NCBI GenBank assembly: GCA_037355855.1
Contig: CM074761.1
Location: 2,871,346 to 2,935,345 of the forward strand
Source of the DNA: Pseudo-nitzschia pungens
Taxonomy: Eukaryota; Bacillariophyta; Bacillariophyceae; Bacillariales; Bacillariaceae
DNA: 64,000 bases
Reading direction: 5' to 3'
Positions 31,823 to 43,916 of this stretch are shown one piece after another; the stretch's first letter is position 1; each line of letters starts with the position of its first letter. The notes beneath the pieces were generated by a model. That model worked only from the letters and a program-made list of their open reading frames with translations, was not told where the DNA came from and ran no database searches. Position numbers and translations under genes: made by a program.

Positions 31823-33517
31823 CTAGCATCTTCCCCCTACGAGATGCTCGAAGTCCGTAGCAATTCTGATGTCAGGATTCATAAGCTCTTCGTAATCTTC
31901 TAATTTCAAAACCAAACTCGCTGTTTGTGAATCCAGGGGGATCACCTCGACACAACTGCAAAAACCGCAATACATGTATTTTGTTCTTGTTGACTCTCTC
32001 GCAAACAATATAATTTTTTTTCCCTCTTCCGCATGCTTTTTACGTGTAGTCATCTTTCTGTACAAAGAAGATTCACTGGAACGACCGGATTGTGCAGTCG
32101 AGCTGACACGGAACGATAGCTTACGTCCGTTGTCGGAAAATCCACTGAAAGCCTTTTCTCCACCAAAGTTGCAAAATAAAATCCATGCATTGGATGTTTC
32201 AATGACGCCCGCTCGACGATTGAATCCGATGTATGTACCTTCTGGTATACTCTTGAACAGCTCGTGGCCAACAACACGAAAGGCACAGGATTCTTTTGTG
32301 TAACCTAGAAAAATGCCAGGTATGGGAAGATTCTGGAGATTCCCAGTAAGGCTTTTTAGTGGGATCGGTTTTGGCCGTGTGCGACTCGTGCCTCCAATTT
32401 TTCGCAAGTGAGCGCGTTCCTTCTTCGATAGAGTCGGTGTTGAAGATGCATTATCTGCAATTCCTTGGCAAGGTACAAGTTTTGGAGGCTCTGGGTCATC
32501 TAGCTTCATCTTCGTCGGCCAGCTTTGGCGCGCAAAGGCTTTTCCCAGCACTGATTTAATGCTTCCAAAGGAGACCTCGTACGCGAATCCTTCCTCACAA
32601 GGCTCGACAGGGGTGAATCGAATGGTTGAGAGCAAGTTTTTGTGGATGTTGAAAAACTGACCGTTGTAGCGTGATACCACCTCGGTGTCTTCGACGATGG
32701 TATTTAGTAGCAGAGGAACTATGGCAGCGTCCAACATGGCGTAGGAAGTTTGTTCATCTGATAGCGGACGGTGGGACCAGTCGGATATTTGTTGCGCCTT
32801 ATCCAATTGTCTGTTCAGTAGAGCTGCCGTCATCTTTTGCAAGCTCGACATCATGCGCCGATCGCTTTTGTTGCTATAAACTACTGACGATACCGACTGT
32901 AGATCCATCACAGAATCAAACTTGGAAAAACATGTTAAATTGGGAAATGATGCCGCTAGCTTTCCCAAATCTTGGATAACGCCGAATCCCACCAATGGCG
33001 TATTCGGATTCCGAAATAGCTTAAAGAGGGTTCTATTGAGATCGATCTCCATAGAGCTGTCGTGGTTTTGACTCTCTTGAGTACGACAGATCGTTTGAAG
33101 ATCTATCAAGAATACTATTTCGCTCGTTGCGAGCTGCAGCGTTGACACTGGAGAGTCTAGACCACATTCGGGACCTGGTTCCCATTCGCAATCAAGCCCC
33201 CATGCGTACTTGAGTAGGATCGTTTCGTCGTGGCCAAAACTAAAACTGTCGTCTTCAGTTGCAATACTGCTTTCTAAATCTCGCCGAAGCTTGGCAAGAC
33301 ACTTGTCCACTTCTGCCTCGAATCGAGAGAGTGATTCGGGGTTGTCCACAAGAATAGTATTGTTGTCGACAACAGTTCCGTTGTCATCCGTAGAAGCATC
33401 GGAGCCAATGCAGTCTTGGATTGTAATAAGTTCTAAGGATTCGATATCAATATCCTCCTCGCGAAACCTTGAAACTTTGTTGCGATTGGTCGACGCTTGA
33501 TCCTTTCCGTCAGGCAT
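31823..33517 (-). CDS. DEDDy 3'-5' exonuclease domain protein (RNase D / Mut-7 / EXD-like)
   Basis: 3'-5' exonuclease fold with the catalytic set visible: GLDCEWEP gives Asp109 and Glu111, FGVIQDLGKLA gives Asp183, and TSYAMLDAAIVP gives Tyr259 and Asp263 (DEDDy). The segment ALLNRQLDKAQQISDW before it is typical of Mut-7/EXD proteins. The C-terminal half (about 385-564) is not recognized; it has a Cys-x2-Cys pair in YCGFCSC. Substrate would be RNA or DNA 3' ends. The frame is open for 37 codons upstream of this ATG, back to the TGA that ends the YbaK-ankyrin frame, in the same phase. A single fused protein read through or past that TGA is therefore possible; an alternative overlapping frame just upstream (33624-33433) also looks protein-like. 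Confidence 0.8.
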   Translation of the reverse strand: MPDGKDQASTNRNKVSRFREEDIDIESLELITIQDCIGSDASTDDNGTVVDNNTILVDNPESLSRFEAEVDKCLAKLRRDLESSIATEDDSFSFGHDETILLKYAWGLDCEWEPGPECGLDSPVSTLQLATSEIVFLIDLQTICRTQESQNHDSSMEIDLNRTLFKLFRNPNTPLVGFGVIQDLGKLAASFPNLTCFSKFDSVMDLQSVSSVVYSNKSDRRMMSSLQKMTAALLNRQLDKAQQISDWSHRPLSDEQTSYAMLDAAIVPLLLNTIVEDTEVVSRYNGQFFNIHKNLLSTIRFTPVEPCEEGFAYEVSFGSIKSVLGKAFARQSWPTKMKLDDPEPPKLVPCQGIADNASSTPTLSKKERAHLRKIGGTSRTRPKPIPLKSLTGNLQNLPIPGIFLGYTKESCAFRVVGHELFKSIPEGTYIGFNRRAGVIETSNAWILFCNFGGEKAFSGFSDNGRKLSFRVSSTAQSGRSSESSLYRKMTTRKKHAEEGKKIILFARESTRTKYMYCGFCSCVEVIPLDSQTASLVLKLEDYEELMNPDIRIATDFEHLVGGRC

Positions 33518-33628
33518 TTCGTCAGTCTCTCGTACTTGCTCAGATTTTTTGCATCTTCGAGCTCGGGATTGAGTAAAAGTGAATTCTCCATTCGCATTGC
33601 TGTTGTCGTTGTTTGCCGCTGCAAGGGA

Positions 33629-35690
33629 TCAATCTTCTCGGTTCCACCACCGCACCGTTGGTCGCAAGCTTCTGGGTGAAAAAACGGTTGGAATTCCTCG
33701 AATCACAGTATTCTCCGGAGCAGACCGAACGGAGTCTTCGTATTCCTTCATCTGCTCGGTGAGATCGTCGTTCCGATCCATGTAGTCCTTCCCGATGAAG
33801 ATTTTTGGATCGTAACCATTCAAGTCTGCCCATCTTCCTTTTTCGCCCTCTACCTTGTTGCCTGTGTCTGCTGTGTTCTCCGTAGGCTTCCCGTCGTGAA
33901 AATAACGATTGCCTTCGTCGATCGGGAATCGCGGATCGAGATCTCCATACAATTTGCCATCGGAGTGTACACTGGCCCGATAATTGACAAAGAGTTCGTC
34001 GTCATCGTGGGTTGTACTACGGGCCGCAATTTGCTCCGCTTCAATCTTGTACAAAAGCTGGCATGTCTCCTCGTTCAAGTGGCTCCGGGCAATGCTGCAT
34101 GGGGTTTGACCTTTGTTGTTGACGATGAGCAGGTCCGCACCCGCCTCCAGGACCAAATACCGAACCACGTCATCACGGCACTGCGTTAGTGCGTAAAAGA
34201 TGGGTGTCTTGCCGTAGTTGCCCGGTCCCTTAGAGATAAGGTTGACGACGTCAAGTTCGGGACAGTGCTCGTTCGCGATGTTCACCAGCCGAACAACGGT
34301 CTCGTAGTCACCCCTCCAGGCGCAAATGTGCAGGGCGTTCTTGTCGATGTTCGTCCGTGGGGTCTGCTCGTCGGGAATTTCCATCAGCTTGCAAAATTCT
34401 CCACAAGCCAGGGCTTCCTGAAGGAGAATTTCTATTTCTTTGTTCCTTCCTTTTTTACGGGCAGTGGTCCGCAGGAGTTTTGCCTTGTTGATAATGTCAT
34501 CCTTTCCAAAACTGCGGTACTCCTTGAGACGATCTTTTTTCATTTCCCGTTGTTGTTTGCGTTCTTCCTGCTTTAGCTTTCGGATTTCGCTTCCGGACAT
34601 CATCTTTCGTTCGTTCACCGTAACGACGGAATTGATGTCCGTGTCTTTATTAGGGGTGGCAGATTCGTTTTCATCCGCATATCTCGCAGTTGTTTCCACA
34701 CTAGCTGAATTCATCCCGGTCGACAGCGATCCCGAGGCAACGAACGATCCAACCATACAGGCTGTGCCGTTGGTGTCTCCATCGTAATCCTCCGCATCTG
34801 TATGCGCACCGGCCACCCGGAGAAACTGTCCCAGGTCCAGTATCGAGCTCTTTCCAAGAATGCCGCTCCCGATGCTGGCAACAGCCGCCGTTGGATCGTC
34901 TTTGCTCTGTTGATAGATATCGACGATGGATTGATCGACGTACAACTCCAGATCGCTACTGTGACAAATCGGGGGCATGCAACCCGACTTGTACCCGGTC
35001 AGGCTTTCCGCGACTTTCAGCGGTGCCAGCTGCATTGATTGGATCGACCATATCACGGAGACACCCTCTGAGCGTTCGTGGCTGCCTGTTCAATAGTAGA
35101 GCCTTGAGCCTCGGCATGTTGACCTTGTCCTTCATCTGCAGGGCCGCAACGACATGAAATCGTTGCGTGATTTTGGGGCGGCGAGTGGATCCGGTCCCCA
35201 CAACCACCACTTCCCAGACCAGTGTCTTGATTTCTACAACTGTCTGCGCTCCGTAGTCGAACGCAGGGCACTCGGCACTCGTGGAAGTCGGTTCGTGATC
35301 GTCTTTTTTCTCTTCGCTGTTCCTGGTTTCAACACCGCAGACCCCCTCGTCGTCCTGCACCAGAATCGTATCCGAGATCGGAATCCCATACTTTTCGAAC
35401 AAACGTTTCTGCAGAAGGGTAGCTGAATGGACCGTGGAAGCAGCCTCGACCGATCCAGTCCCCGGTAGAATCTGCGTCCGGTTAGTGAGAGTGGACATAA
35501 TAGGGGAAATGCTTCTTCCGGCAGGGGGACTTCCGTGTGTTCGCAACACTCGTGGTGTGGGCGCAAATGCGTACACTCCAACAAGAGCCCTCCGTATGGA
35601 CAGCGTCAATGTAGTGCCCAACAGTATGGCTACCGAACTTGCGAATTTTCTGACACTGCTCTTCTCTGAATGGCCAATGTGTTGCTTCAT
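33629..35690 (-). CDS. Plastid-targeted YbaK/ProX aminoacyl-tRNA deacylase domain with ankyrin repeats, frame-shifted
   Basis: YbaK/ProX domains hydrolyse mischarged aminoacyl-tRNA (for example Cys-tRNA-Pro). The N-terminal frame (35690..34956) starts with a signal segment and VYAFAP, a classic diatom plastid-import motif, then IPISDTILV and VEIKTLVWEVV with the conserved Lys (Lys155). The domain continues in the next frame (from about 35026): LAPLKVAESLTGYKSGCMPPICHS. So a +1 shift lies between about 35060 and 35020; no GT-AG intron of sensible length fits, suggesting one extra base or an unusual intron. The second frame then carries a coiled basic segment (SEIRKLKQEERKQQREMKK) and ankyrin-like repeats at residues 236-335 of that frame (NALHICAWRGDYETVVRLV, GKTPIFYALTQCRDDVVRYLV). 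It ends with TGA at 33631-33629, and the same frame stays open into the exonuclease gene. Confidence 0.7.
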
Positions 35691-36322
35691 CTCCGTTCGC
35701 TTATCGAACCATGGATTGCTTTCCCCTGGTACGTATCCGAGGGAAGGGTACTAATATGATCATTGTGGTGGTTCAGACCTATCTCCCCGTGCTTGGGATG
35801 ATGCTTCAATCAAGGAAAAGGGCGAATCGAGCTCTGAGCTGTGTTTTCTGTGGTGGTTTTGGTGTCGGAGCAAGATTTCCTTTCATCTCATTCTGAAATT
35901 TGATCTTCAATCGCCGAAGGTAAATAAAGTGAAATACGTACGAAACTACCTAAACTACGGGTACAGAAATGGTGAATCGAACTGGTCGATTGTCGTACGT
36001 AATTATGGATGGGGCAATGACATTATCCACGTCATACCTTTTTTTAATTAAGACGATACAATTCTGATTACTTCGTACTTTTTTTTATTCGAAAAAATAA
36101 TGAGAACACTTCCGAAGGTGATTCGTGCGATTAGTGAGCGATGAACCAAATTCCTGCTCAGGCAAAAGCGTAATCACTTGCAGCTTACAGCTGTCTTACT
36201 CGATGGGTTTAGACGACGAAGCAACACATCGAAGCGATCCTTGAGAATTGTATTAGCTGCACTAACGCGGCTCAAGAAAAGCTAAAACGTTAAGCCACGG
36301 CAATAAACAACGACGACTCACA
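35691..36322. promoter_or_regulatory. Divergent intergenic region
   Basis: Lies between the starts of the YbaK-ankyrin gene (-) and the patatin-like gene (+), so it should hold both promoters. AT-rich with T-runs around 36040-36095. No recognizable box. Confidence 0.4.
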
Positions 36323-37603
36323 ATGGAGACTAGTACACAACAAAAGAGTGAAAACATTGATGCCAAATGCATCAACAAGGAAGAACCAAGCAGCATGCCA
36401 AGGAGCATGCCAAGCAGCATGCCAAGCATCGCAACCCTTCCGTCTGTTATATTTTCAACGACATCTTCGTCGTCCGCATTATCTTGCCTCGATGAACTTG
36501 ACCAAGCCTGCGACGAAGATTACGACTACACATGCGACGACAACGATGATGACGTTTTGGACATCGACAGTTGCGACAGAGACTACAGAATCGGAGCACT
36601 GACCACGGAACAACGACAGTCCGAGTTGCCACAATCGATCAACACAACGTCTACTACCTACCCACGTTCGTGGAAGAAACTAGCGGGGGAGCTTGTCGTC
36701 TTTCAGATGTTCTTGTTCCTTTTTCTTACACTTTCCTACCAAGCTTCCAACCGGCTGCCCGTTGGGGATTCGCCCCGAAACGACGGCACCGACGGCTGCC
36801 GCTCACACAACGACACAAAGCGACGAGGATTGCATCTACTGTTCCGGGGGGAGGCTTTAGCGGGTTCTGGTTTTCCCTGGGACGGCTCCAGTCCCTGGAC
36901 CAACCGCAAAACGAGCGATTTGTGTGCTATTCGGCAGGATGCCTCGGCGTGGTATCCATCCTTCGGAACCACTTCGAAAACAACACAAGCGCTTCGAATA
37001 ACAACCAATACGAACGCCTGTACGAGGATGCACGATCCATCCAAACGGCTTGGCAGGCGGGAACCATCAACCGGTACCGGGTCGTTGAATTCTTTATAGA
37101 CGGAATCCTGGAGAATTTGGACGAGTCCGCCTCCGCGGCCTTTCTTGAGACCATTCGGAGGAACGTTCACATTGTTACCACCACTTTTGGCGAGAATGAC
37201 ATCGAACAGTCGGATCACGAGAAGAGTCGTTTCGAATGGTTGTCGTCGTCGTCGTCATCGCTTATTCCCAGAGCCACGTTGCAGCAGCCACACGACATTC
37301 CGAGTCTCAAGCGAATGCTCCTCCAAACAACGTGGATCCCCATCGCTACCGGGTCGTCGTGGACCCACCGAGGGCACATGGACGGAGCTTTTTCAGTATT
37401 CCAACATCCTCGCTGCCGCAAGACGGTGGGTTTGACCCTGTCTGCATTTGGTTCCACCAATCCGACCTCGACGACACCGGATTCAATCGTTGTACGAGTC
37501 CTTTGAACGGTCTGCGATTCTTTGGACCAATACCCTCAATATGAATATCAACAAACAGGACGTCAAGACATTGTGGAGAACTGGGCTGGACTACGGTGTC
37601 TAA
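36323..37603 (+). pseudogene. Patatin-like serine hydrolase with transmembrane N-terminus, frame interrupted
   Basis: The first frame (from 36323) encodes an acidic N-terminus, repeated SMP units and a TM segment ELVVFQMFLFLFLTLSYQ. The catalytic part is in another frame (36571-37506 region): GGGFSGFW (oxyanion-hole-like), CYSAGCLG (nucleophile elbow around Ser) and HMDGAFS (Asp in DGA), the Ser/Asp dyad layout of patatin-like lipases. The C-terminus (ERSAILWTNTLNMN, ending LDYGV) is in a third frame with a stop at 37601-37603. A bridging frame with DEDCIYCSGG suggests that removing one G from the G6 run at about 36847-36852 reconnects it, so at least two or three one-base shifts interrupt the gene. 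No stops other than those caused by the shifts are seen, so it is either a young pseudogene or a correct gene with assembly insertions. The nucleophile elbow is not canonical GxSxG. Confidence 0.55.
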
Positions 37604-39614
37604 TTCAGCTACCGAGGATCCTCTCGAGACGAGACAGTGTGTGCATTGCTGTATACCAGTCGACAATGAGATCTTGTCCAAAGCGTTTGCGGCACACCGT
37701 GACTTGCGACCCCGTCCGAACAAACAAAACAGATGCACGCAAAATTTGATGCGTCCATATTCGATCTGGTTCTTACTTTGTTGGAAAACATGTCGACTCT
37801 GGACTTTTGCGGCAGAATGGAATCTTAGTTTGAGTAAGCTGAGCCCGACCACGCAATCAAGGCATGCTGATATATGAATACACTCGAAAGAGCCATATTG
37901 AAGTATTCGTCAAGGAGTAATGGCAGCGTCAATGGCATACAGTTCTAACACAGGAACTGTATACTTACGATGGGATTTGTTGAATTCCTCAGGAGTGCAA
38001 AATCATTTCTTCATTGTTTAGTGTGTTGGCAAGGTCTTTAAAATAACCTAGGTAAATTCAACTGCATGACAACTGCAAATTTCTTTCGTGACACATATTG
38101 TGCTTTACCTACTTTTACCAGGAGCAACAATTGCTTACTACTGGTTTGAATACGGCATCTTTCAGGAACCATTCAATAACGAGGATCTCTACACCTGTGG
38201 AAGTCTCAATGCCAGGGCTCCACGGTAGAGTGTCGTCGGCTGAGATCAACTGGTTTTTAAGCTAACACCAATTTCAGCCGATTTTGCTCGAGGTTCGATA
38301 ACAGAAAGGTCCTCTCAAATGTAAGAAAGGCACCATTCAGCTCTTGTGCTTTCCCTTTGGCAAGAGTTAGTCCACTTCCATACCAGCATTTAGCTTGCTG
38401 GATTATCTGTATTTCCGAATTCCCTGTTTCCGCAAAATTTCGATTGCCGAACAGCGAGACGTAGAAAGTATTTGAGAGTGTGAGAGAGGTTTCGTTTTGG
38501 ACGTATGGAGGTTTTTGATTTGGGTTGAGCAAGTCACCCGGCTCGCTCATCCATCCATCACCTCTTCCGAATGCCAATGTGTACGAATACGCACGACTGC
38601 ATCTTTTTTCCACCATTAAAAACTCTTTGATCTTTTGCGAAGTTATTCTGGAAAATAATAATCATATGATTAATGATTACAGGTCGGGAACCGTTATTGT
38701 ATTCATTGGAAGCCCTACCGGTACCGTTATGAATGGCCACGGAAGACAAAACAATGTTCCTCGCGATCAAATCTGAAACAAATCATTCGCGTTTTTTTGC
38801 ATTGCTTGTTGGCGAAGAACATGACTGATAATGAAAAAAAAGTGAATGACTATCGTTATTGGAGCTTGTGTATCGTAAGACTATCGGTAAGGACCTTAAC
38901 TTACATAACTTACCGGTAAGGTTACCGTACCGTATTCAAAGTTCGAATTCTTCGACGAATGGCAACATAACCCCTGTTTTATTCCCCTCCGAATACGAGC
39001 TAGATTTTGAAGTTGGACGTGTACTTGCACACGTAACCATGCTGGTTTGAAGAAGGGTTCTCGACTACGGGTAAATAGGACTCTTGTGTTGAGGTTGATG
39101 CGGGTAACCTTACCGGTAGGTTTCTGTTGCAAGGCAACTATCACCGTAAGGTACGGCTCACACCTGGTACCGTACTGTATCTGATCTTAACTCAGAACAA
39201 CGACTTCATCGGTCCGCATCATTCCGTTGGATAGTTGTGAGAGCCGAGAGGGGAGAGCCTTATTGATTCCAAATACTTCGTAATTGATAGAAATCCATCG
39301 CAACCACTGTATCTACCAGACACCCCCTTGCCTCCACGCCAAACAACTGTGTGATTGGCAGAGCGGAGCTCACTAAAAGGGGTGCTGTCTCGAATTTGTG
39401 GAGTCTACTAGTTGTGTCTACTGCTGAACTACGAAGTAATCAGTTTCCTATGCCGTCGAACCGTTGGCACGACCGGATTACAATTGCTTGATGTCCCTGA
39501 GAACAAATCGTTTGCAATCCAGTGCATTCTAACAACAAGTCGTGTTACTGCGTTCGTGCAAAAAGCAAGAAAGGAAGTAACAAAAGCACACACGCACACA
39601 CCAACGAACCCGTT
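37604..39614. other. Intergenic region with one weak open frame
   Basis: A minus-strand 119-codon frame (38616..38257) reads somewhat protein-like (SEPGDLLNPNQKPPYVQNET) but has no recognized domain. Exact GTAAGGTTAC-type words at 38916-38925 and 39104-39113. Otherwise nothing. Confidence 0.4.
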
Positions 39615-42252
39615 ATGCGATTTTACGACGTAGCCTCGGAGACTGCTCGCCAACGAGCCCTGAAAGATCTTTCCACGAACATCCGAGATGTCTGGTTGAG
39701 ATTGCCAAAGGAATGGCGCATCGACAAGGAGTTTGTTTTGAAGGTTTTGGAGCTGGGATCTGTATCGATCGCTGAAATCCCGCATGGCGACGAGAGAAAG
39801 GATTCGGACGAAGAGGAGGATTGCGACGCTGGATACTCGTTGGACGATACGTACAAAGAATTGCACAATGTCGTCGTGATGAACCCCATTGATGCGTACT
39901 GCTTCGAATGCTGCAGTGATGACGAGGAATCGTTTGGCAATTCGCCCATGGCCCTTCCGTCCCAGTCGGAATTTGAACGAGCGTTTCCTCGGTCATTGCG
40001 ATTCGATCGCGACGTGGTGCTGGCATGGACCAGGAGATCAGATTTCCCATTGCTCTATAAGACCCGACAGTTGTATCTACCGTCGTGTCTCTTGCCGTGA
40101 CAAGGAAGTCTGCCTCGCGTACTTGCCGGCAGATACCGAGGTCCCTCCAGGATTGCCACTTGGACCTCTGCGACGACGAACTCATGGTAACTACCGCGGT
40201 AGAGTGCTGTGGCGGCCTCGAGTTCCAGTATGCCAGTCCGCGGTTGCGGTGCGAGGAATCCGTAGGTCCGCAAGGCATGCGCGTCGGACGGGAACGCGCT
40301 CCTCTTTTGTCCCCAGATCTCGGATGCCTTTGCCAACATTACACAGGGACCGAGACTTTGTGTACAACGTCATAATAGGTGCCGGAAGCCGACGATTCTT
40401 TTCGCGGCGTCGACCAATTGGACGGCAAAAGCAACGGAAGAAGATCCCGAGCTGTTTCACGGAGGCTATCGGGATCCGTGTGGAAACTCCTGTCTAGCGA
40501 ACTGAAACAATCTGATCGAGAGCTTGCGTTAGCCGCGCTGCGCAATGGATTGAGCTTTCGAGAGATCCCCAAGCACTTTATTGATCTGCCTTTTCTGCGT
40601 CGAGCCCTAGCGAATAATTCGTTTCCGTTGTACCTGGAGTTGTCGGAAGAGTGGCAGTCCAACCCTCGATTGGCAATGGATGCAATTCTGGCCGAGGATT
40701 CGACGCCAAGTGTTCACGCCAGGGCGTTTGCCTTCCTCCAAAGCCTCGAAAAGAAATGGTTCCGGGGAAATATCACGAAAAACTCCGCTGGCACGCAGCT
40801 TGGCGACGAGGAATACCACGAGGATTCGATCGATCCTTTTTGGTTCCCCCTTCGTGACAACCGCGAACTTCTATTGGTGGTGTGCAAACGCGGAAGCAAA
40901 AAACTCTTGCACGAATTGTTGGGAAAGCCCCTCGGTTATCCCGGCTGGGTGGGCTACCGGATCCTGAACAACATTCCAAATCGCGCCAGCGATGCCGGAA
41001 ACGATGACAACGACGACGATTCCAGGGGGGAACTCCACGGAAGACGCGAAAGCGATGCCCGACGCGAAGGCAGAGTTGTTGCCGACACACGGCCATTGTT
41101 CCGAATGCCAAATCGCCCATCACGACTTCTGGATGATTTCGAGGTGATGAAACTGGCGGTGAACCGTGACCCAAATATTTACGACAATCTCTCTAGACGA
41201 TTGCGTTTGAACCTGGACATGATCCTGGCGAGTATATCGGACGCGCATTCCGCTTGGTGTCGATTGAAAACGATTCCCTGGAGTATACAGCGGCGGCACC
41301 CAGAAATTACTCTCAAGTGTCTGAGATACACCGAGATCTCACACGTAATGGAGTTCATGGGGGCAAGCATTAATTCCGACGGACGTTTGGACTTCAAACC
41401 GTGAATTGAAGATTGCTTGGATTCGCAGGAGGGGTGTCTTGTGTCAATGGTTTTTCCCCGACCTCTACACCGACGAAGAGATGGCTCTGGAGGTGGCGAA
41501 ACACAACCATACGCAATTCCACAAAGTCGGTGAAAACTTTTTGAATAACCGAAATTTTGTCGAGAAGGCATTGGAACGAAACGGGCAGTGTATAGAAAGC
41601 ATTTCATCAGTTGCTGATGCGGGACTTTGATCTTCTAACTACGGCCGCCGCAAATTATTACAATTGGCTTGACAGAGTCAATGCGAATCCGTTGGTGAGA
41701 AAAATGAACTTGAAACCGAGGATAAAACCCATGGGAGGAATCTTCAGGGGTTATTGCGATCTCGGCGAGTTCAAACAAAAAATTCATGACAAATTAAAGT
41801 TGCACGAAATCTTTGTTTCGGGCTTCTTGCGTGGAATTGCCATACCTTCTGACGACTCGAAGCTCGGGATGCTCGACCGTGGGGTGGAAACTTCGGAGGC
41901 GTTTAAGAAACTGATTGCAGAATATTTGGCGGTTGCGTTCGGGAAGAAGTTGAAGAGTCTTCGCAGAGCGCTTTTGAACATTGAACGACCGGAATCCGAG
42001 TGGACACAGCAGCAGAGGCTACAAATGACAGGGGAGAACCCAGATCTCAATGCCGCCAATTTACTCAGCTTTCATGGCACACGAAGACCAATGCGGCGTA
42101 GACTGGTAGCACAAATCCGAGGAACGCATCGAAGAGCGGTAAGAGCAAGAGTGCATCAAGACAACGTCAACAACCAAGAGAGGATCATTGGTAATTTGAT
42201 GGCTCGAGATCTTCGTCCAATACGAGCTGGCGAACCCGTGGAAGACCTGTAA
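39615..42252 (+). pseudogene. DUF4116-type repeat protein, reading frame shifted several times
   Basis: Repeated motifs of the type 'L..D.e.vl.a...g..l...s..l' mark a DUF4116 protein, a family of unknown function expanded in diatoms. Successive segments: VWLRLPKEWRIDKEFVL; LRFDRDVVLAWTRR; DKEVCLAYL; QIPRSLQDCHLDLCDDELMV; YASPRLRCEESV; VRKACASDGNALLF; DRDFVYNVI; SDRELALAALRNGLSF; VWTSNRELKIAWIRR; then a C-terminal segment to 42252. They lie in frames that advance by one base each time (near 40096, 40128, 40265, about 40340-40385, 41380 and 41612). At five of these, removing a single duplicated base restores the family pattern, for example TTG-C-CGG near 40128 and GAC-G-GAC near 41380. No other decay is seen. 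Either a recent pseudogene or consensus insertions. Start at ATG 39615, after upstream sequence that looks like leader. Confidence 0.65.
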
Positions 42253-43892
42253 GGCTTTGGTAGGTAGCCGAGCACGGCTATGTCGAACTCTAAGAATCAT
42301 TCGATTACCCAGTAGGCTTCCCAAGGTCTCGTGGCACATGACTGTTATTCCAAGGGGAAAATGTCTAACATAACAACATAGAGGCCACCCACAAGCTTCA
42401 TAACAAGTGGAAGAAAGCCAACATACACATGTTTCATATTCAATTACATAAATAGAAGTTGAAAATAAATGGCTTCTCCATTCTAATAACGAATCAGCCA
42501 AATGCAGTGTTACTATTTGACGAAACGTTTTCTAGGAAAATGAAGAATGCCTTATGTGTATTATACGAAGTACAAAATTTTGGTTCATTTTTTTTACTGA
42601 CTCCGACTTTACCATAACCTGAAGCATTAGATTTTTCATTTTGGCAGCGACGTCCAGTTCAAAACAAACTCTATTCGCACCTTTTCACTTGTTTCTTATA
42701 TCCATTGCAAGACTTGGTCCTGCTGGTAGTTGCTTGGGTCTTGGAAATTTGACATCACCAGCAGCAACCAATTCTCAGGGTTCTGAGTGACATGAGGGAA
42801 TGCCTATTATTGTCTTTGAGTTGTTGCTTGCAACAACACACCAGCAGAATGTACCACAATATTATAGTTCTGTGTGTGTTGCCTACCTTTCATCCCAAAA
42901 TAGAACACACCTCCTGTGCGTAGACGATGAATGCACTACAAGCATGTTACACTTTCCTTGATTGCTCAGATTCGCTAGATTGCAATCACTGGTGGAGTAA
43001 AACCTCTTCTCTGAATTGATACCTTACTGTATGGCCTGGGAATCTACGGTGCAATGTACTCCAACATCCTACGAGTACAAGTACTATTACTCCCGGTAGA
43101 GAACAGGTAAGTTACGTAAGATGTCAGATCTTCCGTTTTCATTCTGTGAGACGTACAAGGACCTGTTCAGATACGAGGTAATACGTAACCTTACGAGGTA
43201 AGTTAACCTCACCGGTAGGACCTACCGGTACCGTAACATACCGAAACATACCGTTAGGTACCGTTATGTAAAACCTTACCGTAACATACCGTAACTTCGT
43301 TGAAAGTGCGTTGAAACAATAATTATGATACATGCAGTGATGAGTATTCAATACTGAATACCTGGTACAAGTAATAGTTAGGGTAACCTTACTGGTACCA
43401 GTAATCCTAACAATCACCAATCAATCAATCCGATCAATCCAAATACGTATGTGCGTAACCTTACGTTACACATCGCTACATCTCAAAAAATCACATTCGG
43501 TTTCGTACGAACAGATGTTCACTCATACGTTTGTTCCTCGCTTTCCTTCAACACCAATCATCCCTGGCAGATCTCGTACGCTCTGTACGTTCTTTTTTCG
43601 TATTTCTTTGAAAATTCAAAATACTTTTTGTCTGACGACACTCTTCTCTGGGTTCGCGTCCTTCGAATCGATATGTGACGTGCGACCGCTGGAGAATACC
43701 GTTACAATTTGGATTTAGATTCGTGTCATACCATCACGACAACGTAAAGAAACGTGAAGCAAAGAACGACCACCTAACAAGAAAATACTAGTAATTTTCG
43801 TAGTCCGCACCTGCTGAGAAAATACCTCGCAACAGAGTTCTTGAATTTTTCGGTCTCCGCAATTCTAATTTCTTCCGTCTCATTTCCAGGGA
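42253..43892. other. Intergenic region, dense in GGTAAGGTTACC-type words
   Basis: No gene supported. Between 43180 and 43470 there is a dense patch of TTACCGTAACATACCG and GTAACCTTAC words, with exact 10-mers at 43185-43194, 43383-43392 and 43455-43464. The AT-rich part 42500-43100 shows nothing recognizable. Confidence 0.6.
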
Positions 43893-43916
43893 ATGATAAT
43901 AATCCAAACTAAGAAG

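Noticed and set aside
35025..35060. 35-nt GT...AG stretch (GTGTCT ... TGCAG) as an intron in the YbaK gene
   Set aside because: The length is not of the 3n+1 class needed to join the two frames, and it is shorter than the other introns seen here.
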